This document shows, piece after piece, positions 11,272 to 22,976 of a stretch of DNA of 64,000 nt. The stretch's first letter is position 1; each line of letters opens with the position of its first letter. The stretch spans positions 188,159,122 to 188,223,121 of the forward strand of contig CP136069.1 in assembly GCA_032622095.1 (NCBI GenBank), written 5' to 3'. The DNA is from Siphonodentalium dalli (taxonomy: Eukaryota; Mollusca; Scaphopoda; Gadilida; Siphonodentaliidae). Both the position numbers and the translations under genes were made by a program. Below the pieces are notes generated by a model that worked only from the letters and a program-made list of their open reading frames with translations, had not been told where the DNA came from and did no database searches.

Positions 11272-11946
11272 TCTCATATATATATTTGAAGACCTCTGTC
11301 TGTTTGTATGTTTGTCTGTATGTATGTTTGTCTGTATGTTTGTCATTTATACAAATCTACGATTCTCGACCGATCGGGACCAAACTTGGTACGTGTGTGT
11401 AGTTTGACCAGGCGGTTGACGTTGTCGTATTGGCGAGCCCGTGCGGCGCCCGCTTCGCGCATGCGCAGACGAGATCTCGGAAACGGGTGGAGCTATCGAC
11501 TTCAAATTTGCTATGTGAATGTATCTTGCCCCGGATACGAATTTTATCGGGTCGCCGAGCCCGTGCGACGCCAGCTTCGCGCATGCGCAGACGAGATCTC
11601 GGAAACGGGTGGAGCTATCGACTTGAAATTTGGTATGTGAATGTATCTTGCCCCGGATACGAATTTTATCGGGTCGCCGAGCCCGTGCGACGCCAGCTTC
11701 GCGCATGCGCAGACGAGATCTCGGAAACGGGTGGAGCTATCGACTTGAAATTTGGTATGTGATTGTATCTTGCCCCGGGTACGAATTTTATCGGGTCGCC
11801 GAGCCCGTGCGACGCCAGCTTCGCGCATGCGTAGACCAGATCTCGGAAACGGGTAGAGCTATCGACTTGAAATTTGGTTTTTGAATAGCCCGGACAACGT
11901 CGGGCTGGTTTTGATTAGCCCGGACAACGTCGGGCTCATCGGCTAG
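11272..11946 (+). mobile_element. HINE unit 8 (675 bp, four cores, doubled 3' hairpin)
   Basis: The terminal hairpin occurs twice in a row (near 11887 and 11918), followed by a single CTAG end. Confidence 0.8.
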
Positions 11947-12467
11947 TCTCATATATATTTTGAAGACCTCTGTCTGTATGTATGTTTGTTTGTTTGTTTG
12001 TTTGTCTGTCTGTCTGTCATTTATACAAATCTACGATTCTCGACCGATCGGGACGAAACTTGGTACGTGTGTGTAGTTTGACCAGGCGGTGGACGTTGTC
12101 GTATTGGCGAGCCCGTGCGGCACCCGCTTCGCGCATGCGCAGACGAGATCTCGGAAACGGGTGGAGCTATCGACTTCAAATTTGCTATGTGAATGTATCT
12201 TGCCCCGGATACGAATTTTATCGGGTCGCCGAGCCCGTGCGACGCCAGCTTCGCGCATGCGCAGACGAGATCTCGGAAACGGGTGGAGCTATCGACTTGA
12301 AATTTGGTATGTGAATGTATCTTGCCCCGATACGAATTTTATCGGGTCGCCGAGCCCGTGCGACGCCAGCTTCGCGCATGCGCAGACCAGATCTCGGAAA
12401 CGGGTGGAACTATCGACTTGAAATTTGGTATGTGAATGTATCTTGCCCCGGATACGAATTTTATCGG
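11947..12467 (+). mobile_element. HINE unit 9 (truncated at 3' end)
   Basis: Normal 5' end and three cores, then the sequence leaves the repeat in the inter-core segment at TTTTATCGG. There is no 3' hairpin or CTAG, so the array end is a truncation or a later rearrangement. Confidence 0.8.
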
Positions 12468-13850
12468 ACACTACCATCGACAGCCCCTTTGCCGATATTC
12501 CACAGTTTTCGCCAGCATGACAAGTCCAGCCAGACTAAAGCAATGACCGATATTCTCGTGCGATATTATTTTGCTCTATAAAGTAAACGAATCAAACCAG
12601 GCTACGTTTTAAAGGCACGGATGGCATTCGTTGTATTTTATAATTTAGAAATAACATTAACTAATTATGAACATTTCCTCAAGAATATATTAATGGTATA
12701 GTATAATGATAGTATGATTGTGATATTATCCACAAGACATACTTTGTGTGAGAGAAAATGCAGTTCGATTGTCGCCATGTTTTTTCTCGAAAAGCACGTT
12801 GGTTTCTTTATCAGCAGAGTGAAGTTGTCCGCAATTTTTCGGAAATCGTCCGCTATGTGGCGAATCTTCCGCATAAATGACAACCACGTGTTCGCACAAT
12901 AACATTCGCAATCGCTACGTCGCGACAATTTTTTAAAATAAACATGCAGAAACAAGAAAGGAATGATGCAATGAGCACGCTCTATGTGCTATTGAGATGA
13001 CATAATATTGCGCAATCTCCTTATTTAGAGGCGCGTGCGTACATTCCTTATTTGGTGTGTAACGTAAACACGAACTGGATTAGTAAAATTAAGCTCTTTG
13101 AAAAAACAATACTAAAATAGGCACGGTACTGTCACGTTTTCTGTCGGATCATTCCCCAATCATGAATTAGGATAGTAATTAGCTGGAGTTTTAACTGCCA
13201 ACGGGTAGTTCGCATCGATTAAAATTTGAGTAACATACTTAATTTGATACCCACCTTCCACACTGTATGTGAATCGTATAAGACGACCAAACATGCTATT
13301 AATTACTCTGTGGAACAAACTGCTAACATGCATACTAAAAGGGTATATACGTATCAGGTGTGAAGGGTGTGACTAATTATTGCCCGGGTCGGGAGAGCAT
13401 GAGAAAGCCCGGGAGATCCAGAGATAGCCCGGGCGCCCCCATGGTCCCGTGGACGCTATATCTGGACGTTATAAGTATATTGTACATGCACCAGATATAT
13501 GGCTCGACTAATAAAGTTTGCATATGGGAAACTGACAATATTGTGGTATTGGTCCCACTCAATGTGAAGTGTGTATCATTAGAATATTGTAAGTGCGTAT
13601 TGATTCCAAATTCCAATTATAATCTTAGAAGAATAGGAATTTATCCAGGACGGTAAGTTATTTTAAGGGTATCGTACCACCGGTTGTTTGGTGGAGTGTG
13701 TGGTCGTAGTCAATATTTTGTGCTATTCTGACAATGCTGGTAATCGATTAAAGTCAATTTGACACAAGCGCTCTCTTGAAAACTCCAACCTGTCATATTG
13801 ATGCCACTTATTTCATTGACAGACACATCAATATCATTATCAAAGTAAAT
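12468..13850. other. Stretch without a supported feature
   Basis: AT-rich. Near 12612 is AAAGGCACGGATGGCATTCG, which recurs with changes near 28493 and may be a repeat boundary. The minus frame at 12665-12955 (96 codons) shows no domain. Confidence 0.4.
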
Positions 13851-13856
13851 ATTGTT

Positions 13857-13915
13857 AGGCCAATGTATTCTATTATTTATTCGAGGCTCCCTAAGAGAAT
13901 GCATTGGCACATGGT
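13857..13915 (+). repeat. Degenerate copy of the 67-bp hairpin
   Basis: Starts CCAATGTATTCTATTAT and ends AGAGAATGCATTGGCAC, but the centre (TTCGAGGCTCCC) is shortened and no longer pairs fully. The flanks GTTAGG and GCACATGG match those of other copies. Confidence 0.6.
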
Positions 13916-14484
13916 TTTCACAAACTTTCAGGAAGCTCCAATCATGGGAGGGTTAAATGTGACATGCAACGGTTTTTAGATTGGTCTATGCCCCCCATAT
14001 CAATATGCCATGATCGGCACTGATCCCAAAACGCTGAAACGCTGACGTCGCATATCGGCAGATAGGTGCGTCGGTTCTGACCAAACGGGCTCCAATTAAT
14101 ATTTTGCCAAATGATAAGCACCATTGCATGTCACCTTTAAGGAACGAGTCTGACTGACTCTTAGTCCCGGTATTTAACATACTGGAATTTGCATTAAAGA
14201 CATATTATTGACTTGTTCAGGTGTGTGAAACTGATAAGTTAGTACTCAGGCGATATGCCAACTGTGGGAATGTGGCATTTTAGTATCATCACCGAAAATC
14301 TCAAAGAAATCGACCATACCACTCCATAGATATAATCGTCTGAACTAGGTTTAATTGTAAATATTTACATCTCGATTCGGCACGCAACAATCGGCGATAA
14401 TCTAACGCAAATGATTTCGCCACCGAGCTTCATTGCATTTCATTAATATAAAAGAATGACGGTGTATGTGCTGTAAATTTTGTT

Positions 14485-14571
14485 TAATATTCGTAAAAAT
14501 AACTACTTTGAGCAAGATCATACTCCATTTCTATTTGATCACCCAACCGGAGTGTTTCACATCACTTTAAT
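14485..14571 (-). repeat. Dispersed repeat, ~85 bp (pair with 51700-51787)
   Basis: Contains AACTACTTTGAGCAAGATCA and GATCACCCAACCGGAGTGTT; the reverse complement, with a few changes, is found at 51700-51787. Possibly the end of a larger element. Confidence 0.5.
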
Positions 14572-14719
14572 ACAAACGTCACAATTAAAGGCTTGCTATC
14601 ATTGAATTTCTCTCAGAATGAAGTATATTATAAGATACAGGGCGAGTTGTTGCCGGATACGGTGTCATATGAGGCGAAGTGGGATTAATATCGGGCGAGG
14701 CGCTGAGCCTCATATGACC

Positions 14720-15057
14720 AGGTCAGGCACATCCTGAATTTCACTATTATAGTGGTATATGACCATTACCGTTTTGTGAATTTGATAAAAGAGGGATAAT
14801 CCAAAATCATATTTCACACAAATTATTCGAAATCAGTGTCACACTAATTTGGTATCATAAATATGTTTTGTCCAGGAGAATGATTAATCATGACGGCACC
14901 CGATAAGTAACTCAATTACTTAATTAGCATTCAATTAGTTGAAATTTGGCTGTGCACTGGTATGCGCCATCTTCTATTCCCGACGCAAATAAAGGAAACA
15001 TGAATATTTTATGGTCATATACAACTATTATAGTGTAATTCAGGATGTGCCTGACCT
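14720..15057. mobile_element. MITE with AGGTCAGGCACATCC termini, long copy (338 bp)
   Basis: Begins AGGTCAGGCACATCCTGAA and ends with its inverse. Subterminal TATTATAGTGGTATATGAC is present at both ends. It is the same family as 29885-30080, and it interrupts the foldback segment around it. Target duplication is uncertain. Confidence 0.7.
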
Positions 15058-15888
15058 GACGACACCGTAGCCGACAACAAAGAGTCCTGTAACGATTTTA
15101 TCAAGCTTTCCGGGTGAGAAATTAAATTTCTTGTACGACGTTCATTAGATTCTAGCAAGATAAACATTTCGTCTTAATTAACTTATGTAACGTCACAGTG
15201 ACGCGCCATGGTCGCTGTACGTCAACGCATTGAGTCAATGGCTAATCACCAGAAGTAGGACAACAAATTGAGTTTGACTGTTAATGTATTAGTCTTAAGA
15301 ATTCCTCACATATATCACATGCAGGTTTTGGTACATGGTACTATGTCTTTAAATTCGTAGAAAATGATTTCCGACATATCTCCCTTTGTTTGGCGCCAAA
15401 ATACAGCGAAAATATCCCCGAGGCGACAGAGTTCAAAGAAAAACTTGCTGGCCTATTAGATTGACCAATGGGAATGGAGATCTACTGACAGGAGATGATG
15501 GCATATAAGGTTCACCTTGATTGACACCGACCCCACATTGAAAGCCACAGGGGGTATATGGATTCATATGGGGTCGATAGATGCCATCTTGTTTTTTCTG
15601 GAACTTTGCCGCCTCGGGGATATTTTCATTGTATTTCGCGCAAAGAAAAAAGGAAAATCTGTCGAAAATCATTTTCTGTGCATTTAAAGACATAGTATAC
15701 CATGTACCGAAACCCGCATGTGATATATTTGAGGAATTCTAAAGACATAAATTAACTAGCAAACTCAATTTGTTGTCCCACTTCTGGTGATTAGCCATTG
15801 ACTCAATGCGTTGACGTTCAACTACCATGGCCCGTCACTGTGACGTTACATACGAAATTCTCGCATGGAAAGCATGATAAAACCGTAG

Positions 15889-16014
15889 TTGCCGGCTACG
15901 GTGTCATATGACGCTCAGTGAGATTAATTTCGGGCTCGGCTCGCGCCTCGCTCGATATTAATCTCACTTCCCCTCCTATGACACCGTACCCGACAACAAC
16001 TCGCCCTGTAACTT
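15889..16014. repeat. Compact foldback element
   Basis: GCCGGCTACGGTGTCATATG on the left pairs with CTATGACACCGTACCCGAC on the right; the centre has GAGATTAATTTCGGGCTCGG pairing with CGATATTAATCTCAC. This is the uninterrupted version of the element split at 14637-15085. Confidence 0.6.
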
Positions 16015-16605
16015 ATAATATACCCCCTGTGGCTTTCAATATGTGGTCGGTGTCAATGAACGTGAACCCAATATGCTCAGTGGATCTCCATTCTCATTGG
16101 TCAATATAATAGGCCAGCATGATAAATCATTGTATTGTAGCTTCTACATAATAGTTTAACAATTTGTTCGTTTTCATTTTTCCGTGTTTTCCCTGGGTTA
16201 TCTCTTTGTTTTTGCTTTAACACTGATCTAAGATTAAACAGTTTTTGCATTTTCGTTCTTGTTAATATTGAAGCATATGTTCCGATTGCTGGCAATCTTA
16301 CAGTGCTTCCTATTGTAAACAACGACTTTTCTTACCGCCTTGTCGCTTTCACATTTCGACTGTAATATGGTGTCAACACTCTTAGTTTCATGGCTGGTTA
16401 TCTAATGTCTAACTTTCCTCGTCAGACATCTAAATTTTTACATAAAGCAATCCATAGTATCAACACCACCCAGTGTAAAAAATTAATGTAAATATTGGAC
16501 TTAAAGTGACTTACACGCCTTATCGGCCGGGTGTATTGGACATGTAGCATAACATGTGTACACATATGTATTATATTTATACACACGTCACTATACTAAA
16601 ATATA

Positions 16606-17470
16606 TTCAATTCAATTCCAAAATATGATCTTCGGTTTTTATTCTCATTTGTTGTACCTTAAGAGAGATTCTGTATTGCCTCCTTGAAGGAGAGATATTT
16701 GTACAATTATATACATACAGGACATACAGGTAGATATAAATACAACAGTGAAGTGTGAGCATAATTAATATAGTGATCACATAAAACGTGCATGCGTATT
16801 ATCAGGCTCACTTTGGTACGGATGAGTTGCGTCTTATCTGTTGAACTTTTATCGGAGTGAGAAAAGTTAAATGAATTACAATTATCGTAATAAGAGTAAA
16901 GTAAGTGGGAAGACGGACAAATAAATAAAAAAATATATATATTTGCCACTTGGAGAAAGAAAACAAATATATATATACAATAAAATGCGCATCCGAATGG
17001 TTGCGCACCCGATGCTCGACAACATTACTATATATCGTTATATGATATACATAATGTATAATTTTTCTCTCTTCTGCATTTAAGCTACGTCACATGCGTG
17101 TGGGCTGAAATTTTCTGAATTAATTTTCTGAATTATTTTGCCCTAATTAGGGAACACATTACAAATAACAAAGATGCAGACATATCAATAAGAGAGTCCC
17201 GATATTGTCCAACGGCGTCCAAGAGTGATGGGTGATCACTTCCCAACATTAGAGACAACAAGTCCTCCTTCTCTAGACCGAACATGTACAAATATACTTG
17301 GATACCGCAGTAGTCGATGACCCGTTCCCAGAAACTATTTCGCAGCGACAGGATCGGGAACGACGAGCACGTGAACATAATGTGCTCAAGTTCGTTATCA
17401 TATATACACACGCACTGACGACAGGTAAGATTATTTGGGTACGTTGCCCTGTTAAGAAGAATTGCAAGGT
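16606..17470 (-). pseudogene. LINE remnant, C-terminal ORF2 and 3' UTR
   Basis: On the minus strand 17465-17133 encodes L-L-N-R-A-T-Y-P-N-N-L-T-C-R-Q-C, then E-L-E-H-I-M-F-T-C-S-S-F, then R-N-S-F-W-E-R-V. Two cysteines two residues apart followed by E-H-x(4)-C is the cysteine/histidine motif after the reverse transcriptase in many LINEs. The frame ends at 17133. About 500 bases of AT-rich 3' UTR run to AATTGAATTGAATATA at 16606, a LINE-type tail. No reverse transcriptase is attached, so the copy is 5'-truncated. It belongs to a different family from 5440-5955. Confidence 0.6.
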
Positions 17471-18167
17471 TCTTGTATTTTGGAATATGTCCATTCTGAC
17501 AATCATACCGTCATATATCTCAGTGAAGTCGCGATGTTTATATTATAATCATATATATGTCCACTGTTTTATGGTGAGGCAATATCAAGCTGGTACATTC
17601 CCTACTGTGAAATAGATTATTAAGGAACAAGTGTTCACAAATAAATTAATTCCCTGCGTTGTTTGTTCAATGTTACACAGTATTCCGTCAGATCTGGTTT
17701 TGAACTGGTGGAGCATGATATTTACGGGCATATATACCAGAGTAGAGATATCATGACCTGAAGGGCGAACAATCAATATGAATTTAATCGTAAATTTAAA
17801 GGTGGATTATCTCTTTATATTTACACACTAAGTGTTGTCATCACTAAATCCAGCATTCTGATTGGTCGGCCCCCACGTGGCTAGTTGCAGTTATTTCTCG
17901 GTGAATGCGCAACGCCTAATAACACCAAGCTAATAACACCATCGATACGTCATTAGGTTTGGAAAGACGAACGCGTAATGCTTTGGGCGCATTTTGACTC
18001 GCGCAGAATTGACTTAATACATCATCGGGTTTCAACATGAAGAGAAATTGTTCCTATTAACTTTTGCCAAGGGTGCTATTGGGTATTTTGGGCTGATCTT
18101 GTCACGATACACTTTTCGATTTAAATATATTTACAAAAGTGGCCTTTTCGCTAAATGTATATAAATA

Positions 18168-18326
18168 TAAGGATTAACTGTCATGTGGACTATATTTATG
18201 GAGATGTAACGGTGAGGTAAGTGGACATAGCTTGTATGTAAAACCCTTCGGGTTTTACACAAGTTATGTCCACTTACCTCACCGTTACATCTCCATAAAA
18301 ACAGTCCACATGACAGTTAATCCTTA
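18168..18326. repeat. 159-bp long palindrome
   Basis: Arms of about 70 bp start TAAGGATTAACTGTCATGTG and meet at AAAACCC-TTCG-GGGTTTT. Only a few bases differ between arms, so a very stable hairpin is possible. No TIR-type target duplication was identified. Confidence 0.8.
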
Positions 18327-18356
18327 TGTGAACATATATTATATAGTTACCGGGGT

Positions 18357-18801
18357 ATAACATATTAGATATGAATCGAAGACTCCTGTCCGGAAATGAT
18401 TGTATCGATTAATATTGATTTTATTTAGAATATTTTCGGGTCTAAAAACGTGTGGTTGTTTAACTAACGAACAATAGTGGTTACTGTTAACAACGACCAG
18501 AAATTTTATTGAGTAATTTTGTCACAAATAAACGTTAATTAGACTCATTATCGCTTATAACTATGAAATAAAACAATACAATAAATCAATCTGGGACATT
18601 TGACGTTAGGCATATAGCTATAGGAACAGCATTATGCTCTATATCGCTATATGGTATCACCTGAATGATCTGTTCTAAAAATAGACCAATAAAGTGTCCC
18701 AATTAATCATCTCATTTCATAATAAAATATTCGAAATAAAATCAATATTAATTGATAGAAGCCTTTCCGGACAGGGGTTTTCAATTCATATTTATTATTT
18801 T
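18357..18801. mobile_element. MITE-like element with ~78-bp inverted ends
   Basis: Both ends contain CTGTCCGGAAA and AATATTGATTTTATTT in inverted orientation, with the left end 18357-18435 and right end 18723-18801. The middle is AT-rich and non-coding. A partial CCTGTCCGG copy follows near 18860. Confidence 0.6.
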
Positions 18802-19436
18802 ATACCCACCAAACTATTTAAAAAAAATTATTTAAAGAGATGATCCATCTTTAATGTTTCCTGTCCGGCGAAATATCAGTTGGCATTGATTCGATTCTTG
18901 ATTCTGTGTGTCTTCATTCCTCACACTACCCCAACATGTTGATGTATAACATCTTGGTTGTGGGCGACATGACAGAGATCTTTACCATAAACTCTGTAAA
19001 CTTGTTTTCGTGTTGCCGCTGTCACTGGTTGTCTATTAGAACATATTCCTTTAAAATTCCTAACAATCCATTTATCAAACATAACTCCAAAACGCATCGC
19101 TGGCGTGTGGAGCTATTGCACCGTCAATTTAAGTAAAACTAGATAAAACCATATATTGCCATACAATAACAAAAAGTTAACCAAAATGAACCCCAAGACA
19201 TTGAATTTCCCATAAGATTGTTTTTTCTCAAAATGTGTTTGGATTGTTTACACGGTATCAGTCCCTGTATAATAGGATTAAATTGATTTACATGCTGAAT
19301 ATTTTTCCCCTCAAATGTGCCTGCATTGTTTACACGTCGTTTCCATAGCAACGACACCAAGTTTTACAGCAGGGCGGACTACGAAGCTGACATCTACTTT
19401 CATATGATAAACATGTATATTGTTTCCGTCTGTCTC

Positions 19437-19456
19437 GGGGGGGGGGGGGGGGGTCT
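19437..19456. repeat. Poly-G tract (~18 G)
   Basis: Homopolymer run between CTGTCTC and TCTGCAG. Unlike those at 4498 and 60.5 kb it is not obviously tied to the TTTCCAAC family. Confidence 0.9.
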
Positions 19457-20556
19457 GCAGAAAAAGTCCAGGCAATGGGAGGAGGAGGGCCGGGGGTTCG
19501 TGCTGCCTCTTGCCAAATTTGCCAAAGGCAAAAATAAATCACATTTGGCAAAAAATATTTTCCTTTGGCAAAGGTTTTGGCAAGTCACTTTTTAATTCCT
19601 CAAGAAAGTTAAAAAAATTGGTCAATCAATACCATTCATTGCAGGAAATTCTTACAACATATTAAAATTAGTGGTGTTTTATGAGGTTTAGGAAAAGTTA
19701 CCACCTCTATTAAGGTGCAGTTAATATCATAGCATTAGTACCGATGGTGGGGTGGGGGTATTTAGTATGGTGGTGGTGTTTACATAGCTAATCCTCCTAT
19801 GATGCGCCCTTCTGATGAAGCAACCCTTCTATCATGTTATTTTTCGGTGATTGGTTTATTGTTGTATGACAAACCACAAAAGAGATGCGAGTATACTTAT
19901 TAACTAACTGCTTTCCTATCGATAGAAAAAGTCGTTCAAACCACGAGGGTCGAAACATAAGACTCAAGGTTGCAGAAAATGATACTATCAGGGATAGCAT
20001 TTGGCAAATGCTAAAATAATTTGGCAAAAATAAATTTCGGTCCAGCGCGGACCCTGGGGAGGTTGGGTGCACCGAGGTAGGACAAACTGTGTGATGCAAT
20101 TTTTTTCCAATCAACGTATTTGACAAAGATTAAAATTGGGAAACATTAAGCTATTGGAATTATATCACTTAGTTTTGTACTGTGCTTACCTGTTGCACCC
20201 TTTCTGAGAATGATATGCCCATATATATTGATTAGAGAATACTGTATACTGTATACCAGGTTGAACACGCATGCTTTTTGTATACCGGTACATGTAGCCC
20301 AGCTGGGTAGCTGTTGAGATGGCTGATGTTTAAAGCTACTTCAATCAACAATTGATATCATTTCATTTCAAAGACACAGGTATTAAATGATATTATTGAA
20401 CCTATATTCCACTCTCAATACTATTACATGTACTCCAGGCAGTGGCTATCAATGTCTTATTATTTCTCTAGTCGATATTCAAGTCAATAAGCATGTACCA
20501 GCAGTCCTATACATGGCTACATATATAAAACATAAACCCATTTAGAATGACAAATT

Positions 20557-20640
20557 ATCATCATCATCATCATCATCATAGTCATCATCATCATCATCAT
20601 CATCATCATCGTCGTCGACATCGTCGTCATCGTCGTCATC
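20557..20640. repeat. (ATC)n microsatellite with GTC variants
   Basis: Runs of ATC with one interruption, turning into GTC/ATC mixtures at the right end. Confidence 0.95.
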
Positions 20641-20781
20641 TCGTTAAATTGACAATTAAAAAACAACCATTTTTAAATGTTTTCTATTGATATACATAAT
20701 AAATTGGCTGAATACAGTTCATATATATATAAGAGACATACAGATATGACCTGAGACGTAAGTATCTTTAGGTATCTTTAA

Positions 20782-21141
20782 CCCTTTACCCAACAAACCG
20801 GCCAAAACCGGCCAAATAAAGCTTCAACAGACTAAAATATCTTCGGTCTGTCTCAATAGAACCATACAAATATGGATATCATTGGAACCGGCTCCTTGAC
20901 CACATTGTGATAGTTACAGTTATACCCTGTGCCAATGCATTCTCTTATATATGAGAGTCGACCATAGGTCGCCTCGCATATATAAGAGAATGCATTACCA
21001 TTTTTTCTTACAATCTTTAACAATTTTATAATTTTTAATGTATTAAGCCAATGCATTCTCTTATATATGCGAGGCGACCTATGGTCGACTCGCATATATA
21101 AGAGAATGCATTGGCACAGGGCCCTTCTGTTGGGTAAAGGG
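20782..21141 (-). mobile_element. piggyBac-like MITE, copy 2 (360 bp)
   Basis: Reverse-oriented copy of 1681-2072, with TTAA at 20778-20781 and 21142-21145. It carries the GGCCGG segment on the left, hairpins at 20932-20997 and 21048-21114, and ends in AGAAGGG-type sequence on the right. The inter-hairpin spacer is shorter than in copy 1, and the left hairpin has lost its CATTGG end. Confidence 0.85.
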
Positions 21142-21145
21142 TTAA

Positions 21146-22231
21146 ACGACACCGTTAGATCCAGTAGATTATGTAGATGGCTATACGATTGTTAATATAT
21201 AATTGTTTCTGCCTCTCCTCTGATCTCATTGCAGACATCGACGGCGCTTTTCAGTTGTGATTAGTTATCTTTAAACAACAAAATTTAAATATGAGAATAA
21301 AAAGTAAAAAGATGAATAAAAATAAAGGAGTGGGTATCCGAAAACATGCAATAAAAACTTATAAAATAGTAGAAATCTGGAGTGGGTCCCGAAAGTGGCA
21401 AAATGACAAAAATAGTCTACGTGTCTCGAATTGTTATATGACACCCCTCTCATTATTGTTTTGTTTTTCTCAGTTTCAATTGAGCAAACAATTGCGCGAA
21501 CCATGGGGATTGTTTCACTGAGAAATCACTCCACCGCACACACAAACCACCGACCAAGATGAACAAACTAAATATATGCGATGTGAGATGTTATGTGACA
21601 ACCACTTTTCGTGAACACCGGCATCAATTTTTGATGGGCCATTAATTTTGGTGAAAGATCCAGCTACCCGAATAACATTTCACCATTTTGTATGAACCAT
21701 GAGATAATTCTGGACTTCATAAGAATTGTGTTCGATATTTAACGTTAAAGATGTAATTATATATAGAGCAAAGATCTGTACAATTATGTATACTTACAAT
21801 ACGGCGGGATTGGGAAGATCCTGCTTGAAACAACGTCAATTAACATTGCTACCATTGGCAATAAGATCCAATTCCATCTGGCCATAATGTTGTATCAGCT
21901 GTTTTACTAACTCCTGTTGCGGCCCTTATTTTACTCCGTATCGAATTAATGGACAGTGTAAAATTCAGAAACAACGTATTTCTAACGATCTTGAAAATGT
22001 GTTTTAAAAATCAGAAAACATTGAAAACTTTATATGTAAACCATCGGATATACACGGTGTATTGGTTATTCTCCACGCAAGCTGTCCAATCAGTTTACCG
22101 CCCTTCTACCTCTTAAGCTGTCTGTTTCTATTTGACGAAACACTGACTGCGACAACCGCCCACCAGTTTAATGTATGGGTCGATGACAAATGCACGTTGA
22201 ATTACCGGGTGCTTTATATTGATTTTCGGCG
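21146..22231. other. Stretch without a supported feature
   Basis: AT-rich, with short frames only. Nothing repeated within the window was noticed. Confidence 0.4.
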
Positions 22232-22234
22232 TTA

Positions 22235-22648
22235 GGGTACGTTCATACACTGGCAAGTTTGCACGGTATGGTTTACAGGCATTTTGTCATAGAAAACGAT
22301 ATTGTGCCATAATATGAATGGGAAAAAGCACATAAAGTGCATCTGTGCCATAGCTAACTACATGCGAAGTAAAATCTCGGTAGATCCACTAGTACCGATG
22401 CTACTGGAATTTGCCCGTAAAACTCATGTAATTATCTTGCAAAAATTAATCATGCAGGTATTTGAAGGCAAATTCCAGTAGCACTGTTACAAGTGGAACA
22501 AGATAAATGTTACTTCTCATGTCTTTCGCTTTAGTAAAGATGCAAGTTATGTGCACGTTTCCGTTTTTATTCTGGCACCATGTTGTTTTCTATGACCAAA
22601 TGCCCGCAAAAACATACCGTGCAAACTTGCCAGCGTATGAACGTACCC
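22235..22648. mobile_element. PIF/Harbinger-like MITE with long TIRs (414 bp)
   Basis: Ends GGGTACGTTCATAC and GTATGAACGTACCC, flanked by TTA on both sides (22232-22234 and 22649-22651), the 3-bp duplication typical of PIF/Harbinger. The inverted similarity continues inward (GGCAAGTTTGCACGGTATG) for about 65 bp, and a second internal inverted pair has GGAATTTGCC / GGCAAATTCC, so most of the element can fold on itself. It has no transposase. Confidence 0.75.
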
Positions 22649-22976
22649 TTATGGAGACGGATGTGTTGGTGTGTACAATGTATAACAGCCCCCACAAACT
22701 GATCAAAGTTTTAACAATAGAAAAATGATATCACTGAAGCAACAGCAGTTAACAATTTCAGATGAGAAAATACGCTGAGATGTTATCGCATAATATTTTT
22801 TAGGTCAAGGTCAAATATTTTCTGACTTTGTGTGAATGTTAAGATAGAAATCATCACACACAGCCCCAATCTCTACAAGAGTTGTCCATCTTACGTATTT
22901 TCACATCTGTTACAGCACCTATTTTTTACAAGATTCTTGTAAATTCAGAGAAATGCAAATATCAACAATATCGAGA

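Larger units (their letters stand above)
7813..12467 (+). mobile_element. Head-to-tail array of nine Helitron-like (HINE/pearl-type) units
   Basis: Each complete unit starts TCTCATATATATTTTGAAGA, passes through a TCTG/TATG/TTTG microsatellite and a unique segment with CGACCGATCGGGAC, carries zero to four GC-rich core repeats of 122 bp, and ends with a hairpin (AGCCCG, 8-nt loop, CGGGCT), ten more bases and CTAG. The next unit begins at the following base, so the junction always reads CGGCTAG|TCTCATA. A TC start, a 3' hairpin and a CTRR end are Helitron hallmarks, and a microsatellite plus core tandem repeats is the plan of non-autonomous Helentron-derived elements such as pearl. The base before the first unit is A, as expected for Helitron insertion. 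No RepHel protein is encoded, so mobilisation would be in trans. The ninth unit is cut off inside a core repeat. Confidence 0.85.
14625..16115. repeat. Nested inverted-repeat complex
   Basis: Three segments recur in inverted order. Segment A (about 15100-15425, with ACGTCACAGTGACGCGCCAT) matches 15608-15880 in reverse. Segment B (15443-15560, with ACACCGACCCCACATTGAAA) matches 16018-16115 in reverse. A foldback segment F (left half near 14637, right half near 15060; compact copy at 15889-16014) has ends ACAGGGCGAGTTGTTG and a GGTACGGTGTCATATGA motif. The left F copy is split by the MITE at 14720-15057. The left unit reads F-A-B and the right, in reverse, B-F-A, so this is more than a simple palindrome. 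Confidence 0.65.
17798..18853. repeat. Outer inverted repeat enclosing two palindromes
   Basis: TTAAAGGTGGATTATCTCTT near 17798 pairs with AAAGAGATGATCCATCTTTA near 18830. The interval contains the perfect-looking hairpin at 18168 and the inverted-repeat element at 18357. This may be one composite element or chance nesting. Confidence 0.35.

Noticed and set aside
8113-12421. Many overlapping 75-156-codon frames on both strands
   Set aside because: All fall in the Helitron/HINE core repeats, repeat with the 122-bp period and run in both directions; GC-rich non-coding repeats explain them.
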